A stretch of 64,000 nt of DNA, from positions 1 through 64,000 of the forward strand of contig NZ_CP036282.1 of assembly GCF_006974105.1 (NCBI RefSeq). Reading direction: 5' to 3'. The first letter of the stretch is position 1. Every line of letters begins with the position of its first letter. The translations under genes were made by a program, and so were the position numbers. Source of the DNA: Rhodoferax aquaticus. GTDB taxonomy: Bacteria > Pseudomonadota > Gammaproteobacteria > Burkholderiales > Burkholderiaceae_C. The notes beneath the pieces are model-generated. The model did not search any database, was not told the DNA's origin, and saw only the letters and a list, made by a program, of their open reading frames with translations. Below are positions 10,894 through 19,939 of this stretch, in pieces.

Positions 10894-12462
10894 ATGAGTG
10901 ACAAAAAACCGTTTGAAATTGCGCGCGAGACACTCAAACAGCTGACGGCTGGGAAGTTGTTACCTACTCCTTTGAATTACCAAAAGATCTACAACGAGAT
11001 TGCTGGCATACCGCAGATGCCTCAGTTTCCGATGGAGACTCTGCGTGATATTGCGCAGGCGCTGCCAACCAAGACACCAGGTCAGCAAAAGCAGCGTGGT
11101 TTGCTGGAGTACGCCATTGACCGCATGAACTGGGATGGTGTGAAGGCCGCCTTGGTGGCATACGGGGGGTTTGTCCCTCCACCCGCTGAGGCTGGCTCTG
11201 GGGCAGCAAGCCCAGGCACGTTGCCGGGTGGCGCGGGTGATACGACGCTTCTAAGCCAAGGCGCACCAGCACTAACGCCTGAGTTTTTCAAACAAGTCGG
11301 CCGCATGATCGAGTTCTTGCAACCAGCGCTGGGCAACGACGATGCGCGATTTATGGAGCAGACCGACACCCTGCTCAAGGCAGTGAAAAAGCCTGATGTG
11401 GATGCTGTGCAGGTTAAACAACTACTGGTTAGCTATAGCGACCGCTTGTCTTTTGTGGCGGAGGACCAAGCAGAAATACGTAAGACGCTGTTAAAGCTTC
11501 TCCACCTTGTGTTTGAGAACATCGGCGAGTTGAGCATTGACAACCAGTGGCTGTCTGGGCAAATGGATGCACTCAAAGCCGCTTCTGGCCCACCACTTAC
11601 CTTGCGCCGATTGGACGAAGTCGAACGCAAGCTCAAAGACGTTATCTTTAAGCAAAAAGACGCCAAGGGCCACGCTGTTCAAGCGCAAGAGGACATGCGC
11701 AAGATGCTCGCGACGTTTGTGGAGAGGTTGTCACAAATCACCCAATCAACCGGTAACTTTCACGCAAAGCTAGAAGAAAGTGCGCGGCTGATTGAGCAAG
11801 CGAAGACCATCACGGAGATAGCGCCTGTTTTGAAGGAAGTGGTTGGCGCGACGCGTGATATGGCGTATGACAGCAAGGTGTCGCGTGATGAGTTAGTCGC
11901 TATGCGCGAGCGAGCGCAGGCGACGGAGACAGAGATTGCTAAGTTGCACCAAGAGTTGGACAGGGTTAGTGCCCAGTCACGCCATGATTCCTTGACAGGC
12001 GCTTTGAATCGAAAGGGCTTAGACGAGGCCATGGAGCGTGAGGTTTCCAACGTTCGCCGCAAAGAAACACCGTTGTGTGTGTCCTTGTTGGATATTGATA
12101 ACTTCAAGCAACTCAACGATAGCTTGGGCCATGCGGTGGGAGACAACGCTTTGGCCCATTTGGCCACAGTGGCGCGAGAATGTATGCGTCCCCAAGACAC
12201 CTTAGCCCGTTACGGGGGTGAGGAGTTCGTCATACTGATGCCTGATACGGCGATGGAGAAGGGAATAGAGGCCATGACGCGCTTGCAAAGGGAGTTGACT
12301 AAACGCTTTTTTCTCGCCGGTGAGGACAAGGTGTTGATTACCTTTAGCGCAGGCGTTGCGCAACTAGCCACCGACGAGAAGGGCTCAGACGCTATCAGAC
12401 GCGCTGATCAATCCATGTATCTGGCAAAACGCTCGGGGAAAAACCGCGTGGTGGGGTCCTAA
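10894..12462 (+). CDS. Diguanylate cyclase (GGDEF)
   Basis: 522 residues. The first ~350 residues are soluble and largely helical, with a proline/glycine-rich linker near residues 90-115 and coiled-coil-like stretches at 225-370; no membrane segment or known sensor domain is seen. The C-terminal GGDEF domain has the active-site motif GGEEF (near residue 440) and an inhibitory RxxD site, RPQD, five residues before it, so an active, product-inhibited enzyme making cyclic-di-GMP from two GTP is expected. It is the first gene to the right of the putative origin and is two bases from nnrU. Confidence 0.93.
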   Translation: MSDKKPFEIARETLKQLTAGKLLPTPLNYQKIYNEIAGIPQMPQFPMETLRDIAQALPTKTPGQQKQRGLLEYAIDRMNWDGVKAALVAYGGFVPPPAEAGSGAASPGTLPGGAGDTTLLSQGAPALTPEFFKQVGRMIEFLQPALGNDDARFMEQTDTLLKAVKKPDVDAVQVKQLLVSYSDRLSFVAEDQAEIRKTLLKLLHLVFENIGELSIDNQWLSGQMDALKAASGPPLTLRRLDEVERKLKDVIFKQKDAKGHAVQAQEDMRKMLATFVERLSQITQSTGNFHAKLEESARLIEQAKTITEIAPVLKEVVGATRDMAYDSKVSRDELVAMRERAQATETEIAKLHQELDRVSAQSRHDSLTGALNRKGLDEAMEREVSNVRRKETPLCVSLLDIDNFKQLNDSLGHAVGDNALAHLATVARECMRPQDTLARYGGEEFVILMPDTAMEKGIEAMTRLQRELTKRFFLAGEDKVLITFSAGVAQLATDEKGSDAIRRADQSMYLAKRSGKNRVVGS

Positions 12463-12464
12463 CC

Positions 12465-13043
12465 ATGGTCTATCTTGTTTTGGGTTTGCTCTTATTCATC
12501 GGTGTGCATTCCATTCGGATCTTCAGTGATACAAGCCGCACTCAGTGGGTGCTCGGGTTTGGCGAAGGCCGTTATAAGTTTGCCTTCTCATTGGTGTCCG
12601 CCCTGGGTTTGGGGCTGATAGTCTGGGGCTTTGGCCAAGCACGAGAAAACCCGCTGATGTTGTGGATACCGCCTCAGGGTATGCGGCATTTGGCCGCCTT
12701 GTTGACTTGGGTGGCTTTTTTGTTCATTGCAGCAGCCTATGTGCCAGGAAACTACATCAAAGCCCGATTGCACCATCCGATGGTGCTAGGCGTTAAAGCA
12801 TGGGCATTGGCCCACTTACTGGCAACAGGCAGTGTGGCGCATTTGGTGCTGTTTGGGTGTTTTTTGCTGTGGGCGACCGCAAGTTTCAGAGCGGCGCGGC
12901 GGCGCGATCGCATAACTAACCCCAAGGTTGCGGGTGCAGCATTGATTCCCACTTTGGGCTGCGTTGCAATGGGGACCTTGCTATGGGCTGTGTTTGCGTT
13001 TTTTTTGCATGGGCTGTTGATCGGAATCAGACCTTTCGGCTAA
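12465..13043 (+). CDS. NnrU family integral membrane protein
   Basis: 192 residues with about five to six hydrophobic segments. Motifs FIGVHSIRIF near the N-terminus, YVPGNYIKARLHHPM and KAWALAHLLATGS are those of the NnrU family, linked in alpha- and betaproteobacteria to nitric-oxide/denitrification regulons, though many members have no proven role. Only two bases separate it from the GGDEF gene, so the two are co-transcribed. Confidence 0.9.
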   Translation: MVYLVLGLLLFIGVHSIRIFSDTSRTQWVLGFGEGRYKFAFSLVSALGLGLIVWGFGQARENPLMLWIPPQGMRHLAALLTWVAFLFIAAAYVPGNYIKARLHHPMVLGVKAWALAHLLATGSVAHLVLFGCFLLWATASFRAARRRDRITNPKVAGAALIPTLGCVAMGTLLWAVFAFFLHGLLIGIRPFG

Positions 13044-13070
13044 ACCAAAACTGCATCGCTGCTTGCGGTC

Positions 13071-13280
13071 TTAGTTTGATAGAGCCCACTGAATGACGAA
13101 CTTGGCAGCAAAACCAACCATGCCAAATGCGAGACCCAAAAACAGAACGAAAGTGCCGAACTTTCCAGCCTTGGATTCCCATGCGAGTTGGCCGATGATG
13201 AAGAGCATGTACAACATAAAGCCGCCCACGCCAAAGCTCAAGCCAAAGGCGGCAATTTGTTCTTCAGAGAACCCAAACAT
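13071..13280 (-). CDS. DUF2788 small membrane protein
   Basis: 69 residues with two membrane helices (FGLSFGVGGFMLYMLFIIGQ, and FVLFLGLAFGMVGFAAKFV) separated by the charged loop AWESKAGKFG. This matches the DUF2788 family of short betaproteobacterial proteins of unknown role. Its ATG shares one base with the TGA stop of the gene upstream, implying coupled translation. Confidence 0.85.
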   Translation of the reverse strand: MFGFSEEQIAAFGLSFGVGGFMLYMLFIIGQLAWESKAGKFGTFVLFLGLAFGMVGFAAKFVIQWALSN

Positions 13281-14125
13281 CAATTGGCCTTTGCACCAGC
13301 GGAGCTAGGGAGGCCACTGTCGCGAGATGGAAGCTCAGACACATCGACCAAATCACGATAAGCGTGCCAGCTCGCATGCCCCAGCATAGGTATGACAGCG
13401 ACTAAGCCCAGTAGCAGAGAGCCTAGGCCTAACAAAGTAAACCCCATGATTAAGCAGGCCCATAGCGCCATGGGGAAAGGGTTTTCAAGGACTGTTTGCC
13501 AGCTGGTCAAAACCGCTTGCAGCAAGGTGACCTTCCGGTCCAGCAGCATGGGCATGGCAACGACGCTAGAAGCAAACATAGGTGCCGCCAATATGCCTCC
13601 TACCATGAGCCATAGTTCAAACAACCAACCTTCTTTGGCGAGTACCACATGGTGAACAAAGTCTAGGGGCGTGTTTACCGGCAACGGCGCCATGAGCGTA
13701 ATGAGGGCCGCTGAAGTAAGAACCCAGCCCGTGGCGGCCAAACCAAGTAAGGCGCCAAACTGGACCATGCACCAGTAGTCGTTACCCCATTTGTTGACGT
13801 GGCTGCGCTGCCAGTTGAGCCACGTTCTAAGAACCAGTGAGAGACCTGTGGGTTCATTGCGCTCAAGTGCACGGCTTAAGGCGTACAAGCTCGTTGCAAG
13901 CACCGGTGCGATGACCAAAAAACCAGACAAAGCACCTGCCAACAACCAAAACTTTTGGTAAGCAACCCACACGATGAAGGCGCCAACCAGCGCCATGGCA
14001 AGCCCATGGGCAAAACTGATCCAGCCAGCGCGCGCCATGTCTCGCCATCCAAGAACAAGCCAAACCAAGGGTTGCATCGCACCAATCGTGCGGACTTTGG
14101 GAAGGAAGACGCGAGGGTTTGGCAT
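13280..14125 (-). CDS. DUF2189 domain membrane protein
   Basis: 281 residues with about six hydrophobic segments, starting MPNPRVFLPKVRTIGAM; family motif GWRDMARAGWISFAHGLAMA and the paired-helix layout of DUF2189, sometimes annotated as a putative cytochrome c oxidase assembly-related protein. The function is unknown. A TTG 15 codons upstream is also in frame, but the ATG gives the usual family N-terminus. Overlaps the DUF2788 gene start by one base. Confidence 0.85.
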   Translation of the reverse strand: MPNPRVFLPKVRTIGAMQPLVWLVLGWRDMARAGWISFAHGLAMALVGAFIVWVAYQKFWLLAGALSGFLVIAPVLATSLYALSRALERNEPTGLSLVLRTWLNWQRSHVNKWGNDYWCMVQFGALLGLAATGWVLTSAALITLMAPLPVNTPLDFVHHVVLAKEGWLFELWLMVGGILAAPMFASSVVAMPMLLDRKVTLLQAVLTSWQTVLENPFPMALWACLIMGFTLLGLGSLLLGLVAVIPMLGHASWHAYRDLVDVSELPSRDSGLPSSAGAKAN

Positions 14126-14328
14126 AGCGTATGAGATGGTATTGGGGCAGTGTAGGTGACAGCCGGGCAATGGACTTGCGTTGTGTCAAAAGAGGCACGT
14201 CTTGCAGGGGCAAGTGCGACACACCTTTTTGTGACTTTGTTCACGTTTTTTGCATTGACATACCCGCCTGTGAGGCACAAACTGCACCGACGTTCTGGCC
14301 AATAGTGCCGTGGTAGTAAGGAGTTTGT

Positions 14329-14628
14329 ATGGGTTCTACAGCCTCAATCGCCTCTTCTGGCATGCAAGCGGCTCAGGTCCAGCTTGCCTCATCTGCCCAC
14401 AATGTAGCCAATGTGGATACTCCAGCGTTCAAACGACAAAGGGTGATGCAAACCGAGCAAGCACAAGGTGGTGTAGCCACCGAGGTAGGGCGGTCTCAGA
14501 AGCCAGGTGCTGCTTTAGAAGCGGATGTCGTGGACCAACTGCAAGCCAAAAACGCATTTTTGGCCAATCTGTCCGTGTTTAAGACAAGTGACAAAATGGC
14601 CGGTGCCTTGTTCAAGACAAAGGTCTAA
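14329..14628 (+). CDS. Orphan miniature flagellar rod/hook-like protein
   Basis: 99 residues. The N-terminal half (SSGMQAAQVQLASSAHNVAN, then VDTPAFKRQR) is the conserved start of flagellar rod and hook proteins (FlgB/FlgC/FlgG type), and the C-terminal half (FLANLSVFKTSDKMAGALF) their conserved C-terminal helix. The usual central domain is absent, so the two helices that pack together in the axial filament are joined directly. It is outside any flagellar operon. A Shine-Dalgarno AAGGAG lies upstream. It may be an accessory axial protein or a remnant that still reads cleanly; the intact ends favour a functional gene. Confidence 0.75.
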   Translation: MGSTASIASSGMQAAQVQLASSAHNVANVDTPAFKRQRVMQTEQAQGGVATEVGRSQKPGAALEADVVDQLQAKNAFLANLSVFKTSDKMAGALFKTKV

Positions 14629-14675
14629 GCAGATCGGCTGTGGGTTCTTAGTTTTTTGTGCGGGTTGTATTAGGT

Positions 14676-15413
14676 ATGGTCCGTCATTCTCAGCTCTTGT
14701 TAATTGCCTTGGTTGGCCTTTGTGGGGCGACGCAGGCGCGAGCGCAAGAGTTTGTTCCACTGTGCTTGGGAGACTTTGCGCCGTTTAACAGTCCCGCATT
14801 ACCTAACAGTGGGCCTATGGTGGAAATAGCAGTCGAGGCATTTGCGCGTGCGGGCATCACCGCAAAACCGACGTTTATGCCCTGGGCGCGCATATTAAAG
14901 GTGTCCGAGAAGGCAGAGTGCGCGATCTTGGGGATTTGGCGCAATGCAGAGCGGGATCGCCTATACCAGTACAGCCAGTCCATTTTGAAGCAAGAGCTAG
15001 GGTTTTTTGGCTTGCGCAGTGACAACCATGACTTGAACGATCCCAAGGTCATGGCGAGTTTGGTGATTGGCATTCAGCGGGGTACCTACTTGTCCCCAAG
15101 CTTGGTCGACAAAGGCTACCATTTTGAAGAAACCACCGACCTGCAGGGTAGTCTGCTCAAGCTAGGAAAACGCAGACTCGATCTGGTGTTTGGTAACCGG
15201 GATGCGGGTCAGCGCATGATCCAGAGCCAAGGTGAATTGGCATCGATTGAGTGGAAAAAACCAGGACTTGAGGCCAAAGACAGTTACCTCGCCTTTGTCA
15301 ATAACTACCCGGGCCAGGACGCATTGATCAAGGCCTTCGACAAAGGGCTCAACAGCATGCGCATCGATGGAAGTTTGAAACGGATTCTTCAAAACGCTGG
15401 AATCTCTCAGTAA
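14676..15413 (+). CDS. Periplasmic solute-binding protein family 3
   Basis: 245 residues with a clear signal peptide (hydrophobic LLLIALVGLCGATQARA, cleavage expected after ARA). The mature part resembles amino-acid-type binding proteins (SBP_bac_3): FAPFNSP near the start, EIAVEAFARAGI, FMPWARIL, and LGIWRNAERDRLYQYS. No transporter permease or ATPase is near, so it may be a stand-alone sensor-type or orphan binding protein. A GTG six codons upstream is an alternative start. A paralogue of the same type is at 52376-53140. Confidence 0.82.
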   Translation: MVRHSQLLLIALVGLCGATQARAQEFVPLCLGDFAPFNSPALPNSGPMVEIAVEAFARAGITAKPTFMPWARILKVSEKAECAILGIWRNAERDRLYQYSQSILKQELGFFGLRSDNHDLNDPKVMASLVIGIQRGTYLSPSLVDKGYHFEETTDLQGSLLKLGKRRLDLVFGNRDAGQRMIQSQGELASIEWKKPGLEAKDSYLAFVNNYPGQDALIKAFDKGLNSMRIDGSLKRILQNAGISQ

Positions 15414-15472
15414 ACGCGCCTGCCATTTGCGCAGCGCATAATGGTTTTTTTGGCCATTGCGGAGAGCTCTCT

Positions 15473-15838
15473 ATGTCGCGCCCTGTACTTCCTGACAACC
15501 GGATCCATCCTGCTATTCAAACCTATGTGGAGACCCACCACGTAGACATCATTCAAGAGGTTGAAGCCGCGATAGCGAAACATGCAGTGGTGGTGGTGGG
15601 TATGGCCATGAATCCCATGCCCAAAAAAGCACGGGCGGCTTTAGATGAAGCTGGTGTAGCCTACACCTACCTTGAGTACGGCAGCTACTTCAACACATGG
15701 CGCAGGCGCAATGCGCTGAAAATGTGGACGGGCTGGCCCACATTTCCCATGGTCTTTGTCAAAGGTACCCTCGTGGGTGGGGCGACTGATGTGCAAAAAC
15801 TCATTGCAAGCGGCGATCTCACAAAAATGTTGGCCTGA
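15473..15838 (+). CDS. Glutaredoxin-fold protein without cysteine
   Basis: 121 residues. The glutaredoxin layout is visible: VVVVGM strand, then YTYLEYGSYF, then the cis-proline segment GWPTFPMVFVKGTLVGG and a final helix. The CxxC/CxxS active site is replaced by MAMNPMPKKAR and the protein has no cysteine at all, so it cannot do dithiol or monothiol redox chemistry. The Trp-Pro-Thr-Phe-Pro and Gly-Gly glutathione-binding parts remain. Possibly a structural or ligand-binding derivative. Followed by a terminator hairpin. Confidence 0.82.
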   Translation: MSRPVLPDNRIHPAIQTYVETHHVDIIQEVEAAIAKHAVVVVGMAMNPMPKKARAALDEAGVAYTYLEYGSYFNTWRRRNALKMWTGWPTFPMVFVKGTLVGGATDVQKLIASGDLTKMLA

Positions 15839-15847
15839 ACGCTCACG

Positions 15848-15872
15848 CAAGGGCCAAGTTAGGCCCTTGTTT
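15848..15872 (+). terminator. Terminator between glutaredoxin-like and Spy-like genes
   Basis: Perfect 8-bp stem CAAGGGCC (15848-15855), loop AAGTTA, GGCCCTTG (15862-15869), followed by TTTG. It serves the convergent pair. Confidence 0.7.
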
Positions 15873-15895
15873 GCAATTGGTTAGGCTTCTAAAGC

Positions 15896-16402
15896 TTAGC
15901 GCCGACCGTGTTCGGATCCGTGCTCACCCCGAGCGCCCATACGTGCATGCTCTGTATCGAACACTTTTTTCTGCTCTGGCGTTAGCGTCGCGTAGAAAGT
16001 TTTGATTGCTTCGTCACGTTTTTCCATTTCAGCGGCCATCTCGGCATGTTGCTGGGTGCGTATGGCCTTCATTTTGTCAATGCGCTCCGGAGTGGAGAGC
16101 TTGTCGAACTCAGCGCGGTCCGGGCGTTGCGCCATCATGTTCCCCGACGGTTTCATGGCCGATGTGAATGTGGTCCAAGCACCCTCCTGCGCTGCACTTA
16201 ACTTGAGTTTGGCTTTGAGTTCTGTGGTGCGCTTGGCCATCATGGATTCCATTCGTCCGGAGTCCATCTTGTCGCCGTGCATCATCTTGCCTTGCGCATG
16301 CGCCATGGGTTTGTCGGTAGAGGGTCCGTTTTGGGCCCAGCTTGCTACCCCAACACTTGCCAAGAGAGCGGCCAAAACCAGTGATTTCAGATTTGATTTC
16401 AT
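15896..16402 (-). CDS. Spy/CpxP-like periplasmic LTXXQ protein
   Basis: 168 residues with a signal peptide (LKSLVLAALLASVGVASWAQ). The mature part is methionine-, histidine- and charge-rich (GKMMHGDKMDSGRMESMMAK) and helical, with the LTxxQ motif LTPEQKKVF at residues ~139-147. The family comprises periplasmic chaperones or envelope-stress/metal responsive proteins such as Spy and CpxP. Met/His richness suggests metal contact, which is inference. Convergent with the glutaredoxin-like gene. Confidence 0.82.
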   Translation of the reverse strand: MKSNLKSLVLAALLASVGVASWAQNGPSTDKPMAHAQGKMMHGDKMDSGRMESMMAKRTTELKAKLKLSAAQEGAWTTFTSAMKPSGNMMAQRPDRAEFDKLSTPERIDKMKAIRTQQHAEMAAEMEKRDEAIKTFYATLTPEQKKVFDTEHARMGARGEHGSEHGRR

Positions 16403-16551
16403 ACATTCATCCTATGGGAGTTACACATCCGCTGCGGATATCGCATTCGGCTTGGGGGCTAGTGTGGGCTGTGCATGTATAGGCTCTATTGCGCTGCCTT
16501 AATGATTTGTAAAGTTGCGTGAAAATAGATGATTAACAAAAGAGGTGATCT

Positions 16552-17487
16552 GTGTTTAAAAACGTGATGGTGTATCGCATCGTGTCGGGCTGGTCTACGA
16601 CGCAAGAAGAGTTAGAAGCCGCCCTGGATGGAGCGCGCTTCGTTGAATGCGGTGCCTCGCAAGAAAAATCCGTCGGTTGGGCGGAACCACGCGGCGAAGC
16701 CCATGGCCCCTTGGTGGAGGTGGTCGGTGGCCAGTGGATCATGAAGCTCATGATCGAAATGAAGACCGTGCCAAGCTCGGTGGTCAAGCGCAAAGTGCAA
16801 GAGCAGATCGCCCAGATTGAGGCGACTACGGGTCGCAAACCGGGCAAGAAAGAAAAGCGTGAACTGGCTGACGACGCTCGCCTGTCGCTGTTGCCTATGG
16901 CGTTTACCAAGCAAAGTAGCGTCACCGTATGGGTTGACCCCAAGGCCCAATTGTTGATTTTGGACTCTGGTAGCCAGTCCAAGGCTGACGAGGTCATGAC
17001 CGGTTTGATCAAAGCCATTGACGGATTGGCGGTGACCTTGGTGAACACGGAGACATCACCCGCTGCCGCCATGTCGCACTGGCTGTTGACCCATGAAGCA
17101 CCTCAGGGGTTTAGCGTGGACCGCGAATGCGAACTCAAAGCGACTGACGAGTCCAAAGCCGTGGTTCGCTATACCCGCCATGCCTTGGACACAGACGAGG
17201 TGAGCCAGCACATCAGCCAAGGAAAAGTTCCTACCCGCGTGGCCATGACGTGGAATGAGCGCGTGTCCTTTGTGCTCACCGAAGCCTTGCAGCTCAAAAA
17301 GGTGGCGTTTTTGGACGTGGTTTTTGAGGGCGCTCCGTCATCGCCTGGCGACACCAAAGACGACGGATTTGATGCCGATGTTGCCATCTCCACGGGGGAG
17401 CTGGTGCAGATGATCCCTGATCTGCTAGAGGCATTGGGCGGCGAATCAGTCCTTGGCGCGCCACCTGCGCCCGCAGCCGCCGCCTAA
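16552..17487 (+). CDS. rdgC: Recombination-associated protein RdgC
   Basis: 311 residues, matching RdgC length and start (FKNVMVYRI), with family motifs PRGEAHGPLVEVVGGQWIM and SLLPMAFTKQSSVTVWVDP. RdgC is a ring-shaped, non-specific DNA-binding nucleoid protein that restrains RecA. The start is GTG at 16552, well supported by AGAGGTG six bases before it. An alanine-rich tail (PPAPAAAA) ends it. Monocistronic. Confidence 0.96.
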   Translation: MFKNVMVYRIVSGWSTTQEELEAALDGARFVECGASQEKSVGWAEPRGEAHGPLVEVVGGQWIMKLMIEMKTVPSSVVKRKVQEQIAQIEATTGRKPGKKEKRELADDARLSLLPMAFTKQSSVTVWVDPKAQLLILDSGSQSKADEVMTGLIKAIDGLAVTLVNTETSPAAAMSHWLLTHEAPQGFSVDRECELKATDESKAVVRYTRHALDTDEVSQHISQGKVPTRVAMTWNERVSFVLTEALQLKKVAFLDVVFEGAPSSPGDTKDDGFDADVAISTGELVQMIPDLLEALGGESVLGAPPAPAAAA

Positions 17488-17558
17488 GGTATACCCACAA
17501 TGGGGGGCACGGTCTTGTGATCGTGGGTATGCTGCCTACTTTTTTGGGGAACATCGCT

Positions 17559-18449
17559 ATGCAACGTAAGACCGCGCAAGATTTTGACCAAGAGCTTCTG
17601 ATTTTGTTTGATGCCTATGTGCATGGAACCATAGATCGGCGCGGTTTTCTAGAGCGAGCCCAAAAGTTTGCGGTGGGCGGTGCCACCGCGGTGGGCCTGC
17701 TAGCAGCCTTGAGCCCTAACTTTGCCATGGGCCAGGTCATTGCACCGACCGATGCGCGTGTCAAAACCCAAATGGTGGAAGTGGCTTCCCCTGCAGGATA
17801 CGGAACCATCAAGGGCTATTTGGCCCGCCCAGCGTCTGCGGCAGGCAAGTTACCCGCCGTTTTGGTGGTGCATGAAAACCGAGGGCTGAACCCCCACATT
17901 GAAGACATTACCCGCAGGTTGGCCCTTGATGGGTACATGGCCTTTGCGCCTGACGCATTGACCCCTTTGGGTGGTTATCCGGGCGATGAAGACAAGGCCC
18001 GTGAGTTGTTTGGCAAGTTAGACCAAGCAAAAACACGTGAAGACTTTGTGGCGGCTACCCAGTGGCTGTTGGCACGGACTGACGGTACCGGCAAAGTAGG
18101 CACCGTGGGCTTTTGCTATGGCGGCGGTATGGCCCACGTGTTGTCAATCCGGGTCCCAGAGATCGCAGCTGCCGTGCCGTTTTATGGCAACGTACCCGCC
18201 GCTGCCGATGCGGCCAAGGTCAAGGCACCCTTGCTGATCCATTTTGCGGAGGTGGACGAGCGCATCAATGCCTCTTGGCCCGCTTACGAAGCCGCGCTCA
18301 AGGCGGCAGGCGTGCGCTATACCGCGCACCAATATGCCGGCACGCAACACGGCTTTAACAATGACACCACACCCCGCTTTGATGCGGCTGCAGCGAAAAC
18401 TGCGTGGGACCGCACCTTGGCGTTCTTTGCACAAAACCTCAAAGCTTGA
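17559..18449 (+). CDS. Dienelactone hydrolase family protein with Tat-like signal
   Basis: 296 residues. An N-terminal twin-arginine segment (DRRGFLERAQKF) is followed by a hydrophobic stretch (VGGATAVGLLAALSPNFAM), suggesting Tat export. The alpha/beta hydrolase fold shows VLVVHENRGLNPHIED, the nucleophile GFCYGGG (Cys, as in dienelactone hydrolase), an acid in FAEVDERIN and the histidine of GTQHGFNND. The natural substrate is unknown; many such proteins are annotated as carboxymethylenebutenolidase. An in-frame GTG at 17517 is less likely. Confidence 0.9.
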   Translation: MQRKTAQDFDQELLILFDAYVHGTIDRRGFLERAQKFAVGGATAVGLLAALSPNFAMGQVIAPTDARVKTQMVEVASPAGYGTIKGYLARPASAAGKLPAVLVVHENRGLNPHIEDITRRLALDGYMAFAPDALTPLGGYPGDEDKARELFGKLDQAKTREDFVAATQWLLARTDGTGKVGTVGFCYGGGMAHVLSIRVPEIAAAVPFYGNVPAAADAAKVKAPLLIHFAEVDERINASWPAYEAALKAAGVRYTAHQYAGTQHGFNNDTTPRFDAAAAKTAWDRTLAFFAQNLKA

Positions 18450-18460
18450 TGAAAAGCCCG

Positions 18461-18481
18461 TGCGACGGCAGGTCCGTCGCA
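18461..18481. terminator. Hairpin between convergent genes
   Basis: TGCGACGG (18461-18468), loop CAGGT, CCGTCGCA (18474-18481). No T tract follows, so termination is uncertain. Confidence 0.4.
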
Positions 18482-18497
18482 TGGCGACTTCAAAGGC

Positions 18498-19295
18498 TTA
18501 GGGAAACAGGGCATTCAGGCTGTCGTAAGTCGTCGCTTGCTTGAACAATTCTTCAGTGCGGTGTGTCTGTAAGAGCTCAGTTGCACACCGACTTGCCTGC
18601 CCATAGGCCGCTAAAAAGCTAGCGGGTCCCGTTGTGAAGCGCTTGACCCCTTGGTTGAACAGGCTTGAGATGGAAGGCATGTCGGGCAAAAGCATGAGGT
18701 TCAGCGGCAATTCGCAAGCCCGTGCAACTTCTGTTGCATCCGCCGCGCTGGTCATTCCGGGCACAAATAAACCGCTGGCTCCCGCTGCTTGGTACAGCGT
18801 GGCGCGCTCTATGACTGCGCGGATGGTTGTGTCCTTAGACGCCAAGCCGCGAAGCACTACGTCGGTGCGCGCATTGATGAACATGGGCGTAGCGCCCAAT
18901 GCGTGGCGCATAGAGCGTATTTTTTCCACCAACACAGCCGGTGCGTGCGCGCCATCTTCCACGTTAATGCCAGCGACACCCAGGGCCGCTAGCGCGCACA
19001 CCAACGCGGCCACTGCTTGCGGGTCGTCGCTGTAGCCATCCTCAATGTCCAAGGTGAGAGGGACTCTGAGTACCCGTTGTAAGCGGTGCACTGCGGCCAA
19101 AAGCTCGGTGCGTGGCAGTTGCCCGCCGTCCGCATAGCCCAGTGACCAGGCAAGCGCGGCGCTAGAGGTTGCTATGGCAGGCGCGCCGCCGTGTTGAAAC
19201 AAAGCGGCACTGGCGGCGTCCCATGCGTTGGGTAGTACAAGAGGCTGAGAACTGTGGTGTAGCGCGTGAAACTGTGTGGCAAGAGGGTGTGTCAT
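18498..19295 (-). CDS. Isocitrate lyase/PEP mutase superfamily protein
   Basis: 265 residues, a TIM barrel. LPNAWDAASAALFQHGGAPA, LTLDIEDGYSDDP (metal-binding acidic loop) and GINVEDG are family hallmarks, and FINARTDVVLRG follows. The KxCxH lyase loop of isocitrate lyase is not seen, placing it among the PEP mutase/oxaloacetate-decarboxylase-like members of unknown substrate. Frame continues upstream through a TTG but the ATG at 19295 fits the family start. Confidence 0.88.
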   Translation of the reverse strand: MTHPLATQFHALHHSSQPLVLPNAWDAASAALFQHGGAPAIATSSAALAWSLGYADGGQLPRTELLAAVHRLQRVLRVPLTLDIEDGYSDDPQAVAALVCALAALGVAGINVEDGAHAPAVLVEKIRSMRHALGATPMFINARTDVVLRGLASKDTTIRAVIERATLYQAAGASGLFVPGMTSAADATEVARACELPLNLMLLPDMPSISSLFNQGVKRFTTGPASFLAAYGQASRCATELLQTHRTEELFKQATTYDSLNALFP

Positions 19296-19429
19296 GGCGG
19301 TCTTTCGGCCCGGCAAGTTGTTGGCCGGGCGGGGTGATGAAAGAGCGCCATGGTAGAGAGCCGCATTGGCTGAAAACGGACATCTGCCTTGCGCGGACCG
19401 TTCCTTGGGTGACTGTCCGCGTGGGCTTT

Positions 19430-19939
19430 TTAGCCGTGTTTGTGGTGCTTACCGTGTTTTTTGTGGCCGCGACCTTGGGCCAGTTGCAGCTTGGTCTTAG
19501 GTTTGCCACCTTGTGCTTTGGGGGACTGGCTGTTGCCAGAGTTGGCCAGTTTCTTTCCTACAGCCACGCCTGCCGCTCCACCCACTCCAGCGCCTACAGC
19601 AGCGCCCGCCTTGCCGCCCACGCTGTTGCCCAACACGGCGCCAGCGCCGCCGCCAACTGCGCCGCCGATGATGGCGGCGTTTTTGTCGTGGCCCTTGCTG
19701 CCAACGGCCGCGCCAGCCGCGCCACCTAGGGCACCCCCCACCATCGCGCCCGTGCTGCCCCCCATAGACTCACCCAAGATCGCACCCGCTGCGGCGCCTA
19801 TGCCGCCACCCAGCACGGGGGTCATGTCGTCGGCTTGCGCCGTCAGTGCACCGGCCATGAGTCCAAGGACTAGGCACGCGCCGCCCAAAGAACGCAGCAA
19901 ATGGGAGGAGGAAAGCAAAGGGTTGCAGAGTTGTTGCAT
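19430..19939 (-). CDS. Glycine-zipper protein, probably envelope-associated
   Basis: 169 residues starting MQQLCNPLLSSSHLLRSLGG, with a hydrophobic export segment (LVLGLMAGALTAQADD). The core is a long glycine/alanine zipper (repeats of GGxxG and GAAxGA, residues ~45-130), able to insert into or pack on membranes, ending in a basic His/Lys-rich tail (GHKKHGKHHKHG). Longer starts to 20077 are open but give an unusual N-terminus. Function unknown. Confidence 0.75.
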   Translation of the reverse strand: MQQLCNPLLSSSHLLRSLGGACLVLGLMAGALTAQADDMTPVLGGGIGAAAGAILGESMGGSTGAMVGGALGGAAGAAVGSKGHDKNAAIIGGAVGGGAGAVLGNSVGGKAGAAVGAGVGGAAGVAVGKKLANSGNSQSPKAQGGKPKTKLQLAQGRGHKKHGKHHKHG

